Source: Paraburkholderia sediminicola (GTDB lineage Bacteria > Pseudomonadota > Gammaproteobacteria > Burkholderiales > Burkholderiaceae). Taken from it: a DNA stretch of 64,000 nt. The notes under the pieces are model-generated. The model did not search any database, was not told the DNA's origin, and saw only the letters and a program-made list of their open reading frames with translations. The position numbers and the translations under genes were made by a program. Position 1 is the stretch's first letter. Every line of letters starts with the position of its first letter. The DNA lies in contig NZ_CADIKC010000014.1 in the NCBI RefSeq assembly GCF_902859805.1, forward strand, positions 90,049 through 154,048, given 5' to 3'. Of this stretch, positions 18,639-27,527 are shown one piece after another.

Positions 18639-19934
18639 TCATTGCGGCGCAGGCGCCGCCCGATATCCTCGCCGGCCGATAGCCAACGCGAGCATGGCTG
18701 ATACCGCAAGACTTGCCGCTACGACATAAAGTCCCGCAGCGTATCCGCCCGTCACACTCTTCAGCCAGCCGATCGCAAACGGCCCGACGAAACCGCCGAG
18801 GTTGCCGATCGAGTTGATCATGGCAATACCGGCCGCGGCGCCGGCGCCAGAGAGAAAGGTACTCGGCATGGCCCACAGCGGCGCCTTGGCGGCGCTAATG
18901 CCCACATTCACGAGAATCAGCGCGAGCACCACCGCAAGAACGGTATCCGCAAAGCCGGCCCACGCGAGCCCGATACCGGCTGCGACGCACGGAAGCACCA
19001 CATGCCACGTGCGCTCGCCAGTGCGATCCGAATGGCGCGCCCACATCACCATGCCGATCACAGCCAGCACGCTGGGAATCGCGTTCAACGCACCTGTACC
19101 GAGCGCGCTAAAGCCGAATTGACGAATGATCAACGGCGCCCACAGTCCGAGCGTATAAAGTCCCGCGGAGGTGCCGAAGTAAATCATCGACATGATCCAC
19201 ACGCGCGGGTCGCGCAGCGCGGCGAGCGCACCTGCCGCATGGCCTGCCTGTGATTCGCGTCCCGCGCGTTCTTCGCGTAAGGTCGCCACGAGCCACGCTT
19301 TCTCATCCGCGGCAAGCCACGTCGCCTTTTCCGGCGAATCGGTGAGCGCTTTCAGAACCACGAACCCGAGTACGACGGCAGGAATCGCCTCGATGAGGAA
19401 AAGCCATTGCCAGTCCTTCAAACCGAACAGGGCCGGCATCTGCATGATGGCGCCTGAAATCGGCGACCCGATTGCCGTCGACAAAGGCGCGGCCGCCATG
19501 AACGCGGCCGCCGCGACTGCGCGCTGCCGTGCAGGAAACCACTGGCTGAGATAAAGAATGATGCCGGGGAAGAAACCGGCTTCGGCCACGCCGAGCAGGA
19601 AGCGCAGCGTATAGAACGAATTCGGCCCGACGACAAACGCCGAAGCCGCCGACACCAGTCCCCACGTCACCATCACACGTGCGATCCAGATGCGTGCACC
19701 GACCTTGTTCAGAATGAGGTTCGAAGGCACTTCGAACAGGAAGTACCCTAGAAAGAAGATGCCGCCGCCGAGCCCGAACATGGTCGGCGAGAGGCCGAGG
19801 TCCTTGTTCATCGTGAGCGCGGCGAAGCCGACGTTCACACGATCGAGAAAGCTCACAAAATAAAGCAGCATGACGAAGGGCAAAATACGCCACGTCAGCT
19901 TGCGAACCACTCGGGCTTGCAATTCATTGGCCAT
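18639..19934 (-). CDS. MFS transporter, anion:cation symporter (tartrate-type)
   Basis: 431-residue inner-membrane protein with about 12 hydrophobic segments. Motifs of the ACS family are visible: FLDRVNVGFAAL in TM1, GYFLFEVPSNLILNKVGAR in TM2/loop 2-3, and GVAEAGFFPGIILYLSQWFP in TM4. This family imports organic anions such as tartrate, phthalate or glucarate. It is directly downstream of a tartrate/D-malate dehydrogenase gene on the same strand, so tartrate or D-malate is the likely cargo. Confidence 0.85.
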   Translation of the reverse strand: MANELQARVVRKLTWRILPFVMLLYFVSFLDRVNVGFAALTMNKDLGLSPTMFGLGGGIFFLGYFLFEVPSNLILNKVGARIWIARVMVTWGLVSAASAFVVGPNSFYTLRFLLGVAEAGFFPGIILYLSQWFPARQRAVAAAAFMAAAPLSTAIGSPISGAIMQMPALFGLKDWQWLFLIEAIPAVVLGFVVLKALTDSPEKATWLAADEKAWLVATLREERAGRESQAGHAAGALAALRDPRVWIMSMIYFGTSAGLYTLGLWAPLIIRQFGFSALGTGALNAIPSVLAVIGMVMWARHSDRTGERTWHVVLPCVAAGIGLAWAGFADTVLAVVLALILVNVGISAAKAPLWAMPSTFLSGAGAAAGIAMINSIGNLGGFVGPFAIGWLKSVTGGYAAGLYVVAASLAVSAMLALAIGRRGYRAAPAPQ

Positions 19935-20033
19935 GCCAGTCTCCAGTCTTTAAATCGCCCGTGACGCATTCGTCCGGGCGTTTTGTTTTTGTCTGATGCG
20001 TGCGTTGTGTATTGCGTATTACGTCTTGCATGC

Positions 20034-21128
20034 TCAGGCGGCTTTGAACTCCGCCGCTGGTTTCGCGGCGAGGATCGCGCAGACGGCGTCGGTCACCTGC
20101 ACGGTCGTGGCCGTTCCGCCGAGGTCGCCCGTGTGCAGCGACGGGTCGGCCGTGATGCGTTCGATCGCGCTCATCAATTGCTGGGCAGCGGCCATCTCGC
20201 CGAGATGCTCAAGCATCATCACAACCGACCAGAACGTGCCGACCGGATTGGCAAGACCTTTACCCATGATGTCGAAAGCGGAGCCGTGAATTGGTTCGAA
20301 CATCGACGGATAGCGGCGCTCGGGGTCGAGATTCGCGGTCGGTGCGATGCCGAGGCTGCCGGCCAGCGCCGCTGCCAGATCGCTGAGAATGTCGGCGTGA
20401 AGATTGGTCGCGACGATCGTGTCAAGCGTGGCCGGACGGTTGACCATGCGCGCGGTGGCAGCGTCGACGAGTTCCTTGTCCCATTTGACGTCGGGAAATT
20501 CCTTCGAGACTTCCAGGGCGATCTCGTCCCACATCACCATGGCGTGACGTTGCGCATTGCTCTTGGTGATCACCGTCAGCAGCTTGCGCGGCCGCGACTG
20601 GGCGAGGCGGAACGCGAATCGAAGAATACGCTCGACGCCCGCGCGGGTCATCATCGAAACATCGGTGGCGACTTCGATCGGATGGCCCTGGTGTGCACGT
20701 CCGCCTACGCCGGAATACTCACCCTCCGAGTTCTCGCGAACGATGACCCAGTCGAGATCCTTCGGTCCACAGCGTTTCAACGGCGCGTCGATGCCAGGAA
20801 GGATGCGCGTGGGACGCACGTTCGCATACTGATCGAAGCCCTGACAGATCTTCAGGCGCAAACCCCAAAGCGTCACGTGATCGGGAATATGCGGGTCACC
20901 CGCCGAACCGAACAGAATCGCATCCTTGTTGCGGATGGCATCGAGCCCATCGGCCGGCATCATCACACCGTGCTGGCGATAGAAATCGCCGCCCCAGTCG
21001 AAATTCTCGAACTCGAACTGGAAGGCGTCGCTTCGCGCGGCGATGGCTTCAAGAACCCGTTGGCCCGCAGGCACGACTTCCTTGCCGATGCCGTCGCCGG
21101 GAATGGTTGCGATGCGATAGGTCTTCAC
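20034..21128 (-). CDS. tartrate dehydrogenase / D-malate dehydrogenase (decarboxylating)
   Basis: 364-residue member of the isopropylmalate/isocitrate dehydrogenase family, using NAD and divalent metal. The start is a GTG at 21128 (read as MKTYRIATIPGDGIGKEV) behind AAGGAG; the longer frame upstream has no family similarity. Visible are IPGDGIGKEVVP, VRENSEGEYSGVGG (the TtuC/DmlA form of the substrate loop), ITKSNAQRHAM, and FEPIHGSAFDIMGKGLANPVG for NAD binding. TtuC and DmlA (tartrate and D-malate enzymes) cannot be told apart by eye. The LysR gene is divergent and the transporter is downstream, the usual layout. Confidence 0.9.
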   Translation of the reverse strand: MKTYRIATIPGDGIGKEVVPAGQRVLEAIAARSDAFQFEFENFDWGGDFYRQHGVMMPADGLDAIRNKDAILFGSAGDPHIPDHVTLWGLRLKICQGFDQYANVRPTRILPGIDAPLKRCGPKDLDWVIVRENSEGEYSGVGGRAHQGHPIEVATDVSMMTRAGVERILRFAFRLAQSRPRKLLTVITKSNAQRHAMVMWDEIALEVSKEFPDVKWDKELVDAATARMVNRPATLDTIVATNLHADILSDLAAALAGSLGIAPTANLDPERRYPSMFEPIHGSAFDIMGKGLANPVGTFWSVVMMLEHLGEMAAAQQLMSAIERITADPSLHTGDLGGTATTVQVTDAVCAILAAKPAAEFKAA

Positions 21129-21210
21129 TGCCGTCTCCTTGGTGTTGAACGTATGGCTGCATCCTAGAACGGCGACCGCCCGCGAAAACGCTGCTAGACT
21201 CAAAGCATCC

Positions 21211-21225
21211 TTAACCTGAAGTTAA
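21211..21225. promoter_or_regulatory. LysR-type box between the dehydrogenase and its regulator
   Basis: TTAACCTGAAGTTAA is a perfect 5-5-5 palindrome (TTAAC-N5-GTTAA) and contains the T-N11-A core of LysR-type binding sites. It lies in the 137-base divergent intergenic region, 83 bases from the dehydrogenase start and 41 from the regulator start. Confidence 0.7.
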
Positions 21226-21265
21226 TAATGAGCCGCTCGGCGGCCTGCTCGTTGACCCACTCAAT

Positions 21266-22177
21266 ATGACTTCGTCGATACAACCGGAAGACCTTGCCTT
21301 CTTCTCCACGCTCGCCGCAAGCGGCAGCCTGACCGCGACTGCGCGCGAACTCGGCTTGAGCACGGCGGCCGTGAGCAAGCATCTGGCGCAGATGGAAGTG
21401 CGCGCGGGTGTGTCGCTGGTCAACCGCACAACGCGGCGCATGAGCCTCACGCCGGAGGGCGAGCTCTATCTCACCCGGGCACGGCGCATCCTGAGCGAAA
21501 TGGACGACCTGGCCCAGTTGCTCGGCGGCTCGCAAGCGGCGCCGAAGGGCCTGTTGCGCGTGAACGCGACACTTGGCTTCGGCCGCAGTCACGTGGCGCC
21601 GCTGATTTCCCGATTTGTGCGGCGCTTTCCCGAGGTTGACGTGCAGTTGCAACTCTCAGTCGACCCACCACCGATTAGCGACGACGCCTTCGACGTGTGC
21701 GTGCGTTTCGGCGAACCACCGGATGCGCGCGTGATTGCGCGCCGGGTCGCGTCGAACCGTCGATTGCTTTGTGCATCGCCCGCGTATTTCGCCAAACGAC
21801 GCGCGCCGCGCAGTCCGGCGGAGCTATCGCAACACAATTGCATCGGCATTCGTCAGGGCGACGACGGCTATGGGCTATGGCGCTTGACCAGCGGACGCGG
21901 CTCGGCCGAAAAGACCGAGACCGTTCGCGTGCGCGGCAACCTCACCACCAACGACGGCGAGATCGCGGTGAAGTGGGCACTAGACGGTCACGGCATTCTG
22001 ATGCGGGCGGAATGGGACATCGCGGAGTACCTCGCCGATGGCCGCCTGATCCACGTATTGCCGGAATACCGCACGCCGGATGCCGATATTTACGCGGTGT
22101 ACCCGCAACAGCTGCAGATGACCGCGCGGGTCAAGGCATTCGTCGACATGCTGATCGAGACGCTCGGCGCGCGCTGA
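21266..22177 (+). CDS. LysR-family transcriptional regulator
   Basis: 303 residues. The N-terminal winged helix-turn-helix (residues about 7-65) includes GSLTATARELGLSTAAVSKHLAQME. The C-terminal part is a LysR substrate-binding domain with FGEPPDARVIARRVASNRRLLCASPAYF. It is of the DmlR/TtuA-like subgroup and is divergent from the tartrate/D-malate-type dehydrogenase, so it most likely activates that operon in response to the substrate. Confidence 0.9.
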   Translation: MTSSIQPEDLAFFSTLAASGSLTATARELGLSTAAVSKHLAQMEVRAGVSLVNRTTRRMSLTPEGELYLTRARRILSEMDDLAQLLGGSQAAPKGLLRVNATLGFGRSHVAPLISRFVRRFPEVDVQLQLSVDPPPISDDAFDVCVRFGEPPDARVIARRVASNRRLLCASPAYFAKRRAPRSPAELSQHNCIGIRQGDDGYGLWRLTSGRGSAEKTETVRVRGNLTTNDGEIAVKWALDGHGILMRAEWDIAEYLADGRLIHVLPEYRTPDADIYAVYPQQLQMTARVKAFVDMLIETLGAR

Positions 22178-22185
22178 GTCCGTTC

Positions 22186-22216
22186 TTTGACAGTTCTGCA
22201 ATGCAGAACTGTCAAA
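22186..22216. promoter_or_regulatory. 31-bp near-perfect palindrome, candidate IclR operator
   Basis: Two 15-bp arms (TTTGACAGTTCTGCA and its exact complement) flank a single A. The core TCTGCAATGCAGA recurs at 23844 and 35288. No T-run follows, so it is more likely a protein-binding site than a terminator for the LysR gene, which ends 9 bases before it. Confidence 0.7.
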
Positions 22217-22330
22217 TCAAACACCCGTCTTGCAATTCAAACCGGATAATTCCGGCAATCTCTTTGTATTACATAGCCTTACGTCGCACTTCAAGCGCCC
22301 CTTCAGCGCCAGGTGTTTTCCCTATTTTGG

Positions 22331-22343
22331 CCTGCATTGCAGT
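22331..22343. promoter_or_regulatory. second copy of the CTGCATTGCAG palindrome upstream of the porin
   Basis: CCTGCATTGCAGT carries the same 11-base core as the palindrome at 22186-22216 (read on the other strand). It lies 145 bases further downstream and about 310 bases before the porin start. Confidence 0.55.
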
Positions 22344-22651
22344 CCAAACGAGCGGTTTCCCCCGTTGACACAGAACGAACGGTCGTGCCAAATTGCGCCT
22401 GCATCCTGTGCGCAAGCACGCGATCAATGAGCTCCTAGCAGCGCCGAGCCGCCCCAGCACCCAGGAGACAAACAGCCGGCACCGGACTCGAGACGCATAC
22501 CAGCAGACCCACTATTTCGCATCCCTTATCAGATCGCGAGGGCTTTTTATCGCCTGTAGAAATCGTATCGCGCAACAGATCGCCCGAATCTTGCAGCACA
22601 AGCACTACTTCGCCAGTTCAATTGATTCCAATAAACAAGGAGACACGAAGC

Positions 22652-23743
22652 ATGCCGGCAAGTCATCGCAATCGAGTTGGAGCCATTCTTGGATTAGTCG
22701 GAGCATGCGCCCTGGGCACGGCCCAGAGCGCCCATGCGCAAAGCAGTGTCACGCTGTACGGTATCGTCGACGGCTCGATCCTCTACACCAGCAAAACGCT
22801 TAACGCGACCACCGGTCAGAACGCAGGCCATCAATACTCGTTCACCGACAGCGGCCTTTCCGGCTCGCGCTTCGGCCTGCGTGGCGCCGAAGATCTCGGC
22901 GGCAGCATGCGTGCGATCTTCGAACTCGAAAGCGGCATCAGCATCGCCAACGGCGCGTTCAGCAATTCGAACGGCAACGCGTTCGGGCGGCAGGCGTGGG
23001 TCGGTGTGGACAGCCGCTACGGTACGGTGAAGGCCGGCTTGCAGTTCTCGCCTTTCTTCCTCGCGGTGTACGACTTCGATCCGCGCGAGATGTCGTACTT
23101 CGGCAGCGGTCTCATCACCTATCTCAACAACGTCTATGTGACCGGCCTGTTCAACCCGAACGGCATTTCGTACACGTCGCCGGAAATCGCCGGCTTGCAA
23201 GGCAGCGCGATGATGGCGCTGGGCGGCACGGCTGGAAACTTTCAGGCGGGACGGCAGTACTCGGCGAGCCTGCGCTACCACCTCGGCACGCTGACCGTCG
23301 ATGCCGCACTCTATAGCGGCAACGCCGGCGGCAGCGCTGCATCGATCGCGATTCCGAGCGTGGTCGAATTCGACGGCCGTGCGCTCGGCGCCAGTTACGT
23401 GTTCAATAACCTGACCGTTAAAGCTTCCTACGTGCAGTACAAGGTGGCAGGCTCGTTCAACGATCGTGTCTATTCAGGCGGCGCCAGCTATCGCATCACA
23501 CCGGCGCTGAACGTCGACGCAGGCGTATGGGTCACGCGCGACGGGAACAACTCGTCGAACAATTCGATACTGGCGTCCGCCGGGGTCGATTACTCCCTCT
23601 CGAAGGCTACCGTGGTGTATGGGCAGGCCGGTTTCGTAACCAATCACGGCGCCATGCACACCGGACTGTCCGTCAACAATGCACTGAACGAAGTGACCGG
23701 CACAACGGCCGGCGTGAATATCGGCATGCGGCACATGTTCTAA
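22652..23743 (+). CDS. outer-membrane porin (Gram-negative general porin family)
   Basis: 363 residues. A signal peptide (cut after AHA, before QSSVTLYG, near residue 30) is followed by a 16-strand beta-barrel-type sequence. The family hallmarks are SSVTLYGIVDG at the mature N-terminus, FTDSGLSGSRFGLRGAEDLGG, AIFELESGI, FGRQAWVGV, and a C-terminal Phe after GMRHMF for outer-membrane insertion. An AAGGAG ribosome site precedes the ATG at 22652. The location next to a high-affinity importer and the shared palindromes suggest that it supplies the substrate of that importer. Confidence 0.92.
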   Translation: MPASHRNRVGAILGLVGACALGTAQSAHAQSSVTLYGIVDGSILYTSKTLNATTGQNAGHQYSFTDSGLSGSRFGLRGAEDLGGSMRAIFELESGISIANGAFSNSNGNAFGRQAWVGVDSRYGTVKAGLQFSPFFLAVYDFDPREMSYFGSGLITYLNNVYVTGLFNPNGISYTSPEIAGLQGSAMMALGGTAGNFQAGRQYSASLRYHLGTLTVDAALYSGNAGGSAASIAIPSVVEFDGRALGASYVFNNLTVKASYVQYKVAGSFNDRVYSGGASYRITPALNVDAGVWVTRDGNNSSNNSILASAGVDYSLSKATVVYGQAGFVTNHGAMHTGLSVNNALNEVTGTTAGVNIGMRHMF

Positions 23744-24103
23744 CTGCAGCAGAGCGCGAGACACGGGCGTACCGCGGAAGCGGTGCGCCGGCTCATGCGA
23801 ATGGGCGACTTGATGCGCGCTATCTAAGTGACTTCCCTAATAATCTGCAATGCAGAACAATCAAATGGAAAAATTGATTGACGCAAAGCGAACGCTCGTG
23901 CCAAATTTCTCTAACGCCGCCACACATCACCATTTCCAGTTTGCGCCGATGCGCGCGTGTTTTAAGCGTCGACAACCGTCGATAACGGTCGCCGGATTCG
24001 AGAAAGCGGCTGTTGTCCCGTCCGTAGTCAGGCGTGCGGCGATGCGTTCCCGGCTGCAAGGGTAACGATTGCACAGCGCGCCTCCGTTGGAGGGTGTCAA
24101 AGC
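23744..24103. promoter_or_regulatory. intergenic region between porin and ABC importer
   Basis: 360 bases with no supported gene. It carries the palindrome at 23844-23856 and, just after it, a 7-bp inverted repeat (CAATCAA at 23858 with TTGATTG at 23874). This is the probable promoter region of the importer operon. No terminator for the porin was identified. Confidence 0.5.
23844..23856. promoter_or_regulatory. candidate IclR operator upstream of the ABC importer
   Basis: TCTGCAATGCAGA, a perfect 6-1-6 palindrome identical to the core at 22195-22207 and 35288-35300. It lies about 250 bases before the first permease gene. Confidence 0.65.
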
Positions 24104-24973
24104 GTGGACATGTTTTTGCAGCAGCTTCTCAACGGCCTGACGCTGGGCGGCATTTACAGCCTCGTTGCGCTCGGACTCACGCTGGTCTACGGCATTCTCG
24201 CCGTGCCGAATTTCGCCCACGGCGCGTTCTACATGGTCGGCGCGTTCGTCTCGTTCTACCTGATGAGCCGGCTCGGCTGGAACTACTGGCTCGCGATGAT
24301 CGGCTCCGGCCTCGCGGTCGCAGTCCTCGCGATCCTCGCCGAGCGGCTGGTGTTCCATCCACTGCGCAAATCTTCCGAATTGCATCCCATGATCGCCGCG
24401 ATCGGCCTCCTGCTGTTTCTCGAAGCCGGCGCACAGGCGATCTGGGGCGCGGACTTTCATCGTATGGCGACGCCCTACGCCGGAGTCCTCGATCTGGGCG
24501 GCGTGACCGCGCCGGTGCAGCGCTTGCTGATCATCGGCGCCGCGTTCGCGCTGGTGGTGCTGCTGCAACTCTTCCTCAAATACACGGTGATCGGCTCGAG
24601 CATCATCGCGATGGCGCAGGACCGCGAAGGCGCCTCGCTGATGGGCATCGATGCCAACAAGGTGACGATGCTGACTTTCGGCATCTCCGGCCTCCTCGCC
24701 GCCGTGGCCGCGACGCTGTACGCGCCGATCAACCTCGTCTATCCGGCCATGGGGCAGCTGGTGATCCTGAAGGCCTTCGTGATCATCATTCTCGGCGGCA
24801 TGGGCAGCGTGCCGGGTGCGATCGTCGGCGGATTGATCATCGGCATGGCGGAGAGCTTCGGCGCCTTCTACATTTCGACCGACTACAAGGACATCATCGC
24901 CTTCGTGCTGCTGGTGGTGATTCTGTCGGTTCGTCCTCAAGGACTGTTCACCAGGGAACTGCGCGCATCGTGA
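24104..24973 (+). CDS. livH: branched-chain-type ABC transporter permease (LivH)
   Basis: 289-residue inner-membrane permease of the LivH family, with about eight hydrophobic segments. It begins at GTG 24104, nine bases after GGAGGG; the ATG at 24110 is the alternative but its spacing is too long. Typical motifs are LLNGLTLGGIYSLVALGLTL, NFAHGAFYMVGAF, RREGASLMGI-like AQDREGASLMGID, and LGGMGSVPGAIVGG near the C-terminus. The family imports branched-chain amino acids, amides or aromatic and fatty carboxylates. The neighbouring CoA ligases favour a carboxylate. Confidence 0.9.
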   Translation: MDMFLQQLLNGLTLGGIYSLVALGLTLVYGILAVPNFAHGAFYMVGAFVSFYLMSRLGWNYWLAMIGSGLAVAVLAILAERLVFHPLRKSSELHPMIAAIGLLLFLEAGAQAIWGADFHRMATPYAGVLDLGGVTAPVQRLLIIGAAFALVVLLQLFLKYTVIGSSIIAMAQDREGASLMGIDANKVTMLTFGISGLLAAVAATLYAPINLVYPAMGQLVILKAFVIIILGGMGSVPGAIVGGLIIGMAESFGAFYISTDYKDIIAFVLLVVILSVRPQGLFTRELRAS

Positions 24974-25992
24974 AACCGGTCATGAAATTATTCGAGGGCA
25001 AGCTGGGCTGGACACTGCTGTTCGTGCTCGGTCTCGTGTTTCCGTTTCTGGCCACCAACGACTACATGCTCACCGTGATGTCCACCGCGTACGTCTTCGC
25101 GCTGGCCACCGTCGGGCTGAATCTGATCACCGGCTACACGGGGCAGTTCAATCTCGCGCACGGCAGCTTCATGGCGGTGGGCGCGTACACGGTGGGCATT
25201 CTCACGGTCGATCATCAGGTGCCGTTCTGGATCGCGTTCATTGCGTCGGGCGTTGTCGTCGCGATACTGGGTGCGCTGGTCGGCCTTGTGTCGCTGCGTC
25301 TGCGCGGTCACTACTTTTCTATTTTTACGCTGTGCGTCGGCTACATCATGTTTCTTGTCATCGAGAAATGGGACAGCCTCACGCATGGGGTCTCAGACAT
25401 TGTTGGTATCCCGGCGCCTTCGGGCTTCGGCATCGTCTCGTTTGAAAATCCGCGGCCGCTCTATTACCTGGTGTTCGCCTTTCTCGTGCTCGGCGTGTGG
25501 CTGATGCATCGCATCGTCGACTCGCTGCTCGGCCGGACCTTCATGGCGATCCGCAATAGCGACGGTCTCGCGCAGTCGCTCGGTATCAACCTGATGCGTA
25601 ACAAGGTGCTGGCCTTCGTGCTGTCGGTCGTCTATGCCGGGCTTGCGGGCGGGCTCTATGCCGGTTCCGTGCGCTTTCTCGGACCGGACCTCGCCGGCGT
25701 CGAACATACCTTCGACATGACCATGTACATGCTGGTGGGCGGCATCGGCACCCTCGCCGGCCCGCTGCTCGGCGCGCTAGCCATACCCTGGCTCACGCAG
25801 TATCTGCAGTTTTTGCAGGCCTACCGCTTTGTCGTGTTCGGACCGATCCTGATTCTGCTGGTGATCTTTTTGCCGAACGGAATCGTCGGTTTGTATCGGG
25901 CGAGAAAGAGCCAGCGCGCGAAACTGGCCACGCCGAAAAGCGGCAGCGTCTCGCGTCAGTCGCAGCCCACGCGCGGAGATCGTCATGCTTGA
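24970..25992 (+). CDS. livM: branched-chain-type ABC transporter permease (LivM)
   Basis: 340 residues from the GTG at 24970, which overlaps the livH stop as GTGA. A much longer frame runs upstream but reads through livH out of frame and has no membrane character, so it is rejected. Family signatures are ATVGLNLITGYTGQFNLAHGSFM, LRLRGHYFSIFTLC, and AIRNSDGLAQSLGINL. The C-terminus has a basic tail of about 30 residues after the last helix. It pairs with LivH to form the channel. Confidence 0.9.
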   Translation: MKPVMKLFEGKLGWTLLFVLGLVFPFLATNDYMLTVMSTAYVFALATVGLNLITGYTGQFNLAHGSFMAVGAYTVGILTVDHQVPFWIAFIASGVVVAILGALVGLVSLRLRGHYFSIFTLCVGYIMFLVIEKWDSLTHGVSDIVGIPAPSGFGIVSFENPRPLYYLVFAFLVLGVWLMHRIVDSLLGRTFMAIRNSDGLAQSLGINLMRNKVLAFVLSVVYAGLAGGLYAGSVRFLGPDLAGVEHTFDMTMYMLVGGIGTLAGPLLGALAIPWLTQYLQFLQAYRFVVFGPILILLVIFLPNGIVGLYRARKSQRAKLATPKSGSVSRQSQPTRGDRHA

Positions 25993-26749
25993 AATCGACT
26001 CGCTCAGCAAGCGCTTCGGCGGTCTCGTCGCGGTCGACGACGTCAGCACGCATATCGAAGCCGGCAAGATCAATGCAATCATCGGGCCGAACGGTGCGGG
26101 CAAAACCACCTTTTTCAATCTGATCAGCGGCACCCATCTGCCGAGCTCGGGACGCATCCATTTCAAAGGCCAGGACGTGACAAAGCTGGCCGCCGATCAG
26201 ATGGCGCGCCTCGGCATTGCGCGCACATTTCAATCCACCGCGCTGTTCGACCGGGCCAGCGTGCTCGACAACCTGATCGTCGGCCACCGGCTGCGCACGC
26301 GCTCGGGGCTGTGGGACGTGCTGACGCATTCTGCGCGGCTCAAGCAGGAAGAGCGTATCTGCCGCGAAAAGGCGCGCGAGGCCCTGGATTTTGTCGGGCT
26401 GTCGGCGATTGCGGAACGAATGGCCGGCGACATCTCGCAGGAAGAGCGCAAACGCGCCGCCGTGGCGCTCGCGCTTGCCACCGAACCGAGCCTGATGCTG
26501 CTCGACGAACCCGCCGGCGGCGTCAATCCCGAAGAGACCGAAGGCCTCGCCGAATTGATCCGCAAGCTGGTGAAACACGGCGTGACGGTATGCCTCGTGG
26601 AACACAAGATGAACATGATCATGAAGCTCGCCGATCGCATCATGGTGCTGAACTACGGCAAGAAAATCGCCGAAGGCACGCCTGCCGAGATTCGCGCCAA
26701 CCCGGCGGTGATCGATGCCTATCTTGGGAGCGAACATGCTGAAGTTTGA
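25985..26749 (+). CDS. livG: branched-chain-type ABC transporter ATPase (LivG)
   Basis: 254-residue ATPase. Walker A is GPNGAGKTTFFNLISG, and the Walker B segment is SLMLLDEPAGGVNPEET. The signature loop reads ISQEERKRAAVALALA in place of the canonical LSYGxQRRLEIARAL of LivG. That substitution is unusual and may be a subfamily feature. It overlaps livM by 8 bases and livF by 14. It energises the LivHM channel together with LivF. Confidence 0.9.
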   Translation: MLEIDSLSKRFGGLVAVDDVSTHIEAGKINAIIGPNGAGKTTFFNLISGTHLPSSGRIHFKGQDVTKLAADQMARLGIARTFQSTALFDRASVLDNLIVGHRLRTRSGLWDVLTHSARLKQEERICREKAREALDFVGLSAIAERMAGDISQEERKRAAVALALATEPSLMLLDEPAGGVNPEETEGLAELIRKLVKHGVTVCLVEHKMNMIMKLADRIMVLNYGKKIAEGTPAEIRANPAVIDAYLGSEHAEV

Positions 26750-27443
26750 AAACGTCGCGCTCGATTACGGCAGTTTCCGCGCGCTGGACGGCATCACGCT
26801 GCATGCGGACGACGGCGAACTGGTCGTGCTGCTCGGCGCCAACGGCGCGGGCAAGAGCTCGATCTTTCTCGCGACGAGCGGCCTGCGCCGCGCCACGAGC
26901 GGCAGCCTGCGCCTCGGAACGCGCGAACTGCTCGGCATGACGCCCGCGCAGATCGTGCGCAACGGCGTGATTCAGTGCCCCGAGGGCCGCAAGCTGTTCC
27001 CGGGCATGTCGGTGCTCAAGAACCTCACGCTCGGCGCCTACGTGCATCGCGGCGACAAGGCAGGCAATCAGCGCAATCTCGATCAGGTGTTCGCACTCTT
27101 TCCGCTTCTCGCCGAACGCAAGGATCATGCGGCCGGCTCCTTGTCCGGCGGGCAGCAGCAGATGGTGGCGATCGGTCGCGCGATGATGGCCCGCCCCAAG
27201 GTGTTGCTGCTCGACGAACCGTCGCTCGGTCTCGCACCGCTGGTGGTCAAGCAGGTGTTCGAGGTGATCCAGCAGATCAATCGCGCCGGCACGACGGTGC
27301 TGCTCGCCGAACAGAATGCGTTTGCGGCGTTGAAGATCGCGCACCGTGCCTATGTGATCGAGAACGGCCGCATCGTGCTCGAAGGCGATCACGCGAGTCT
27401 GATGAACAACGAAGCGATCCGGCGCGCTTACGTCGGCGGCTGA
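26736..27443 (+). CDS. livF: branched-chain-type ABC transporter ATPase (LivF)
   Basis: 235 residues from the ATG at 26736 (MLKFENVALDYGS), behind GGGAG. Walker A is GANGAGKSSIF, the signature is LSGGQQQMVAIGRAMM, and Walker B is VLLLDEPSLGLAPLVV, all canonical for LivF. It overlaps livG by 14 bases, so translation is coupled. Together with LivG it forms the nucleotide-binding pair. Confidence 0.92.
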   Translation: MLKFENVALDYGSFRALDGITLHADDGELVVLLGANGAGKSSIFLATSGLRRATSGSLRLGTRELLGMTPAQIVRNGVIQCPEGRKLFPGMSVLKNLTLGAYVHRGDKAGNQRNLDQVFALFPLLAERKDHAAGSLSGGQQQMVAIGRAMMARPKVLLLDEPSLGLAPLVVKQVFEVIQQINRAGTTVLLAEQNAFAALKIAHRAYVIENGRIVLEGDHASLMNNEAIRRAYVGG

Positions 27444-27459
27444 ACGGATTTGATGCACT

Positions 27460-27499
27460 GCCTGACGCATGACCATGAACGTGATCATGAGCGTCAGGC
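27460..27499. repeat. inverted repeat between livF and the binding-protein gene
   Basis: GCCTGACGC at 27460-27468 pairs with GCGTCAGGC at 27491-27499, and the pairing can extend through the flanking ATGA/TCAT bases. It sits just upstream of the binding-protein ribosome site and may act as an RNA processing or stability element that separates transporter expression from that of the abundant binding protein. That role is inferred. Confidence 0.55.
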
Positions 27500-27527
27500 C
27501 ATTCGAACAATCCCAAAGGAGACACGT

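Larger units (their letters stand above)
22178..22651. promoter_or_regulatory. regulatory region upstream of the porin
   Basis: 474 bases with no convincing gene. It contains two copies of the CTGCA(A/T)TGCAG palindrome (22186-22216 and 22331-22343, listed separately) and a short palindrome CCGGATAATTCCGG at 22242-22255. The porin promoter must lie here, but a -35/-10 pair could not be fixed. Confidence 0.55.

Noticed and set aside
19957..19990. Terminator-like stem CGCCCG/CGGGCG followed by a T-run on the plus strand
   Set aside because: Only a 6-bp stem with a 13-base loop, and it points along the plus strand where no plus-strand gene ends; both neighbouring genes run on the minus strand.
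24034..24969. N-terminal extension that would make livM 652 residues long
   Set aside because: The extension overlaps livH in another frame and reads as Arg-rich low-complexity sequence; the GTG at 24970 gives the proper family N-terminus.
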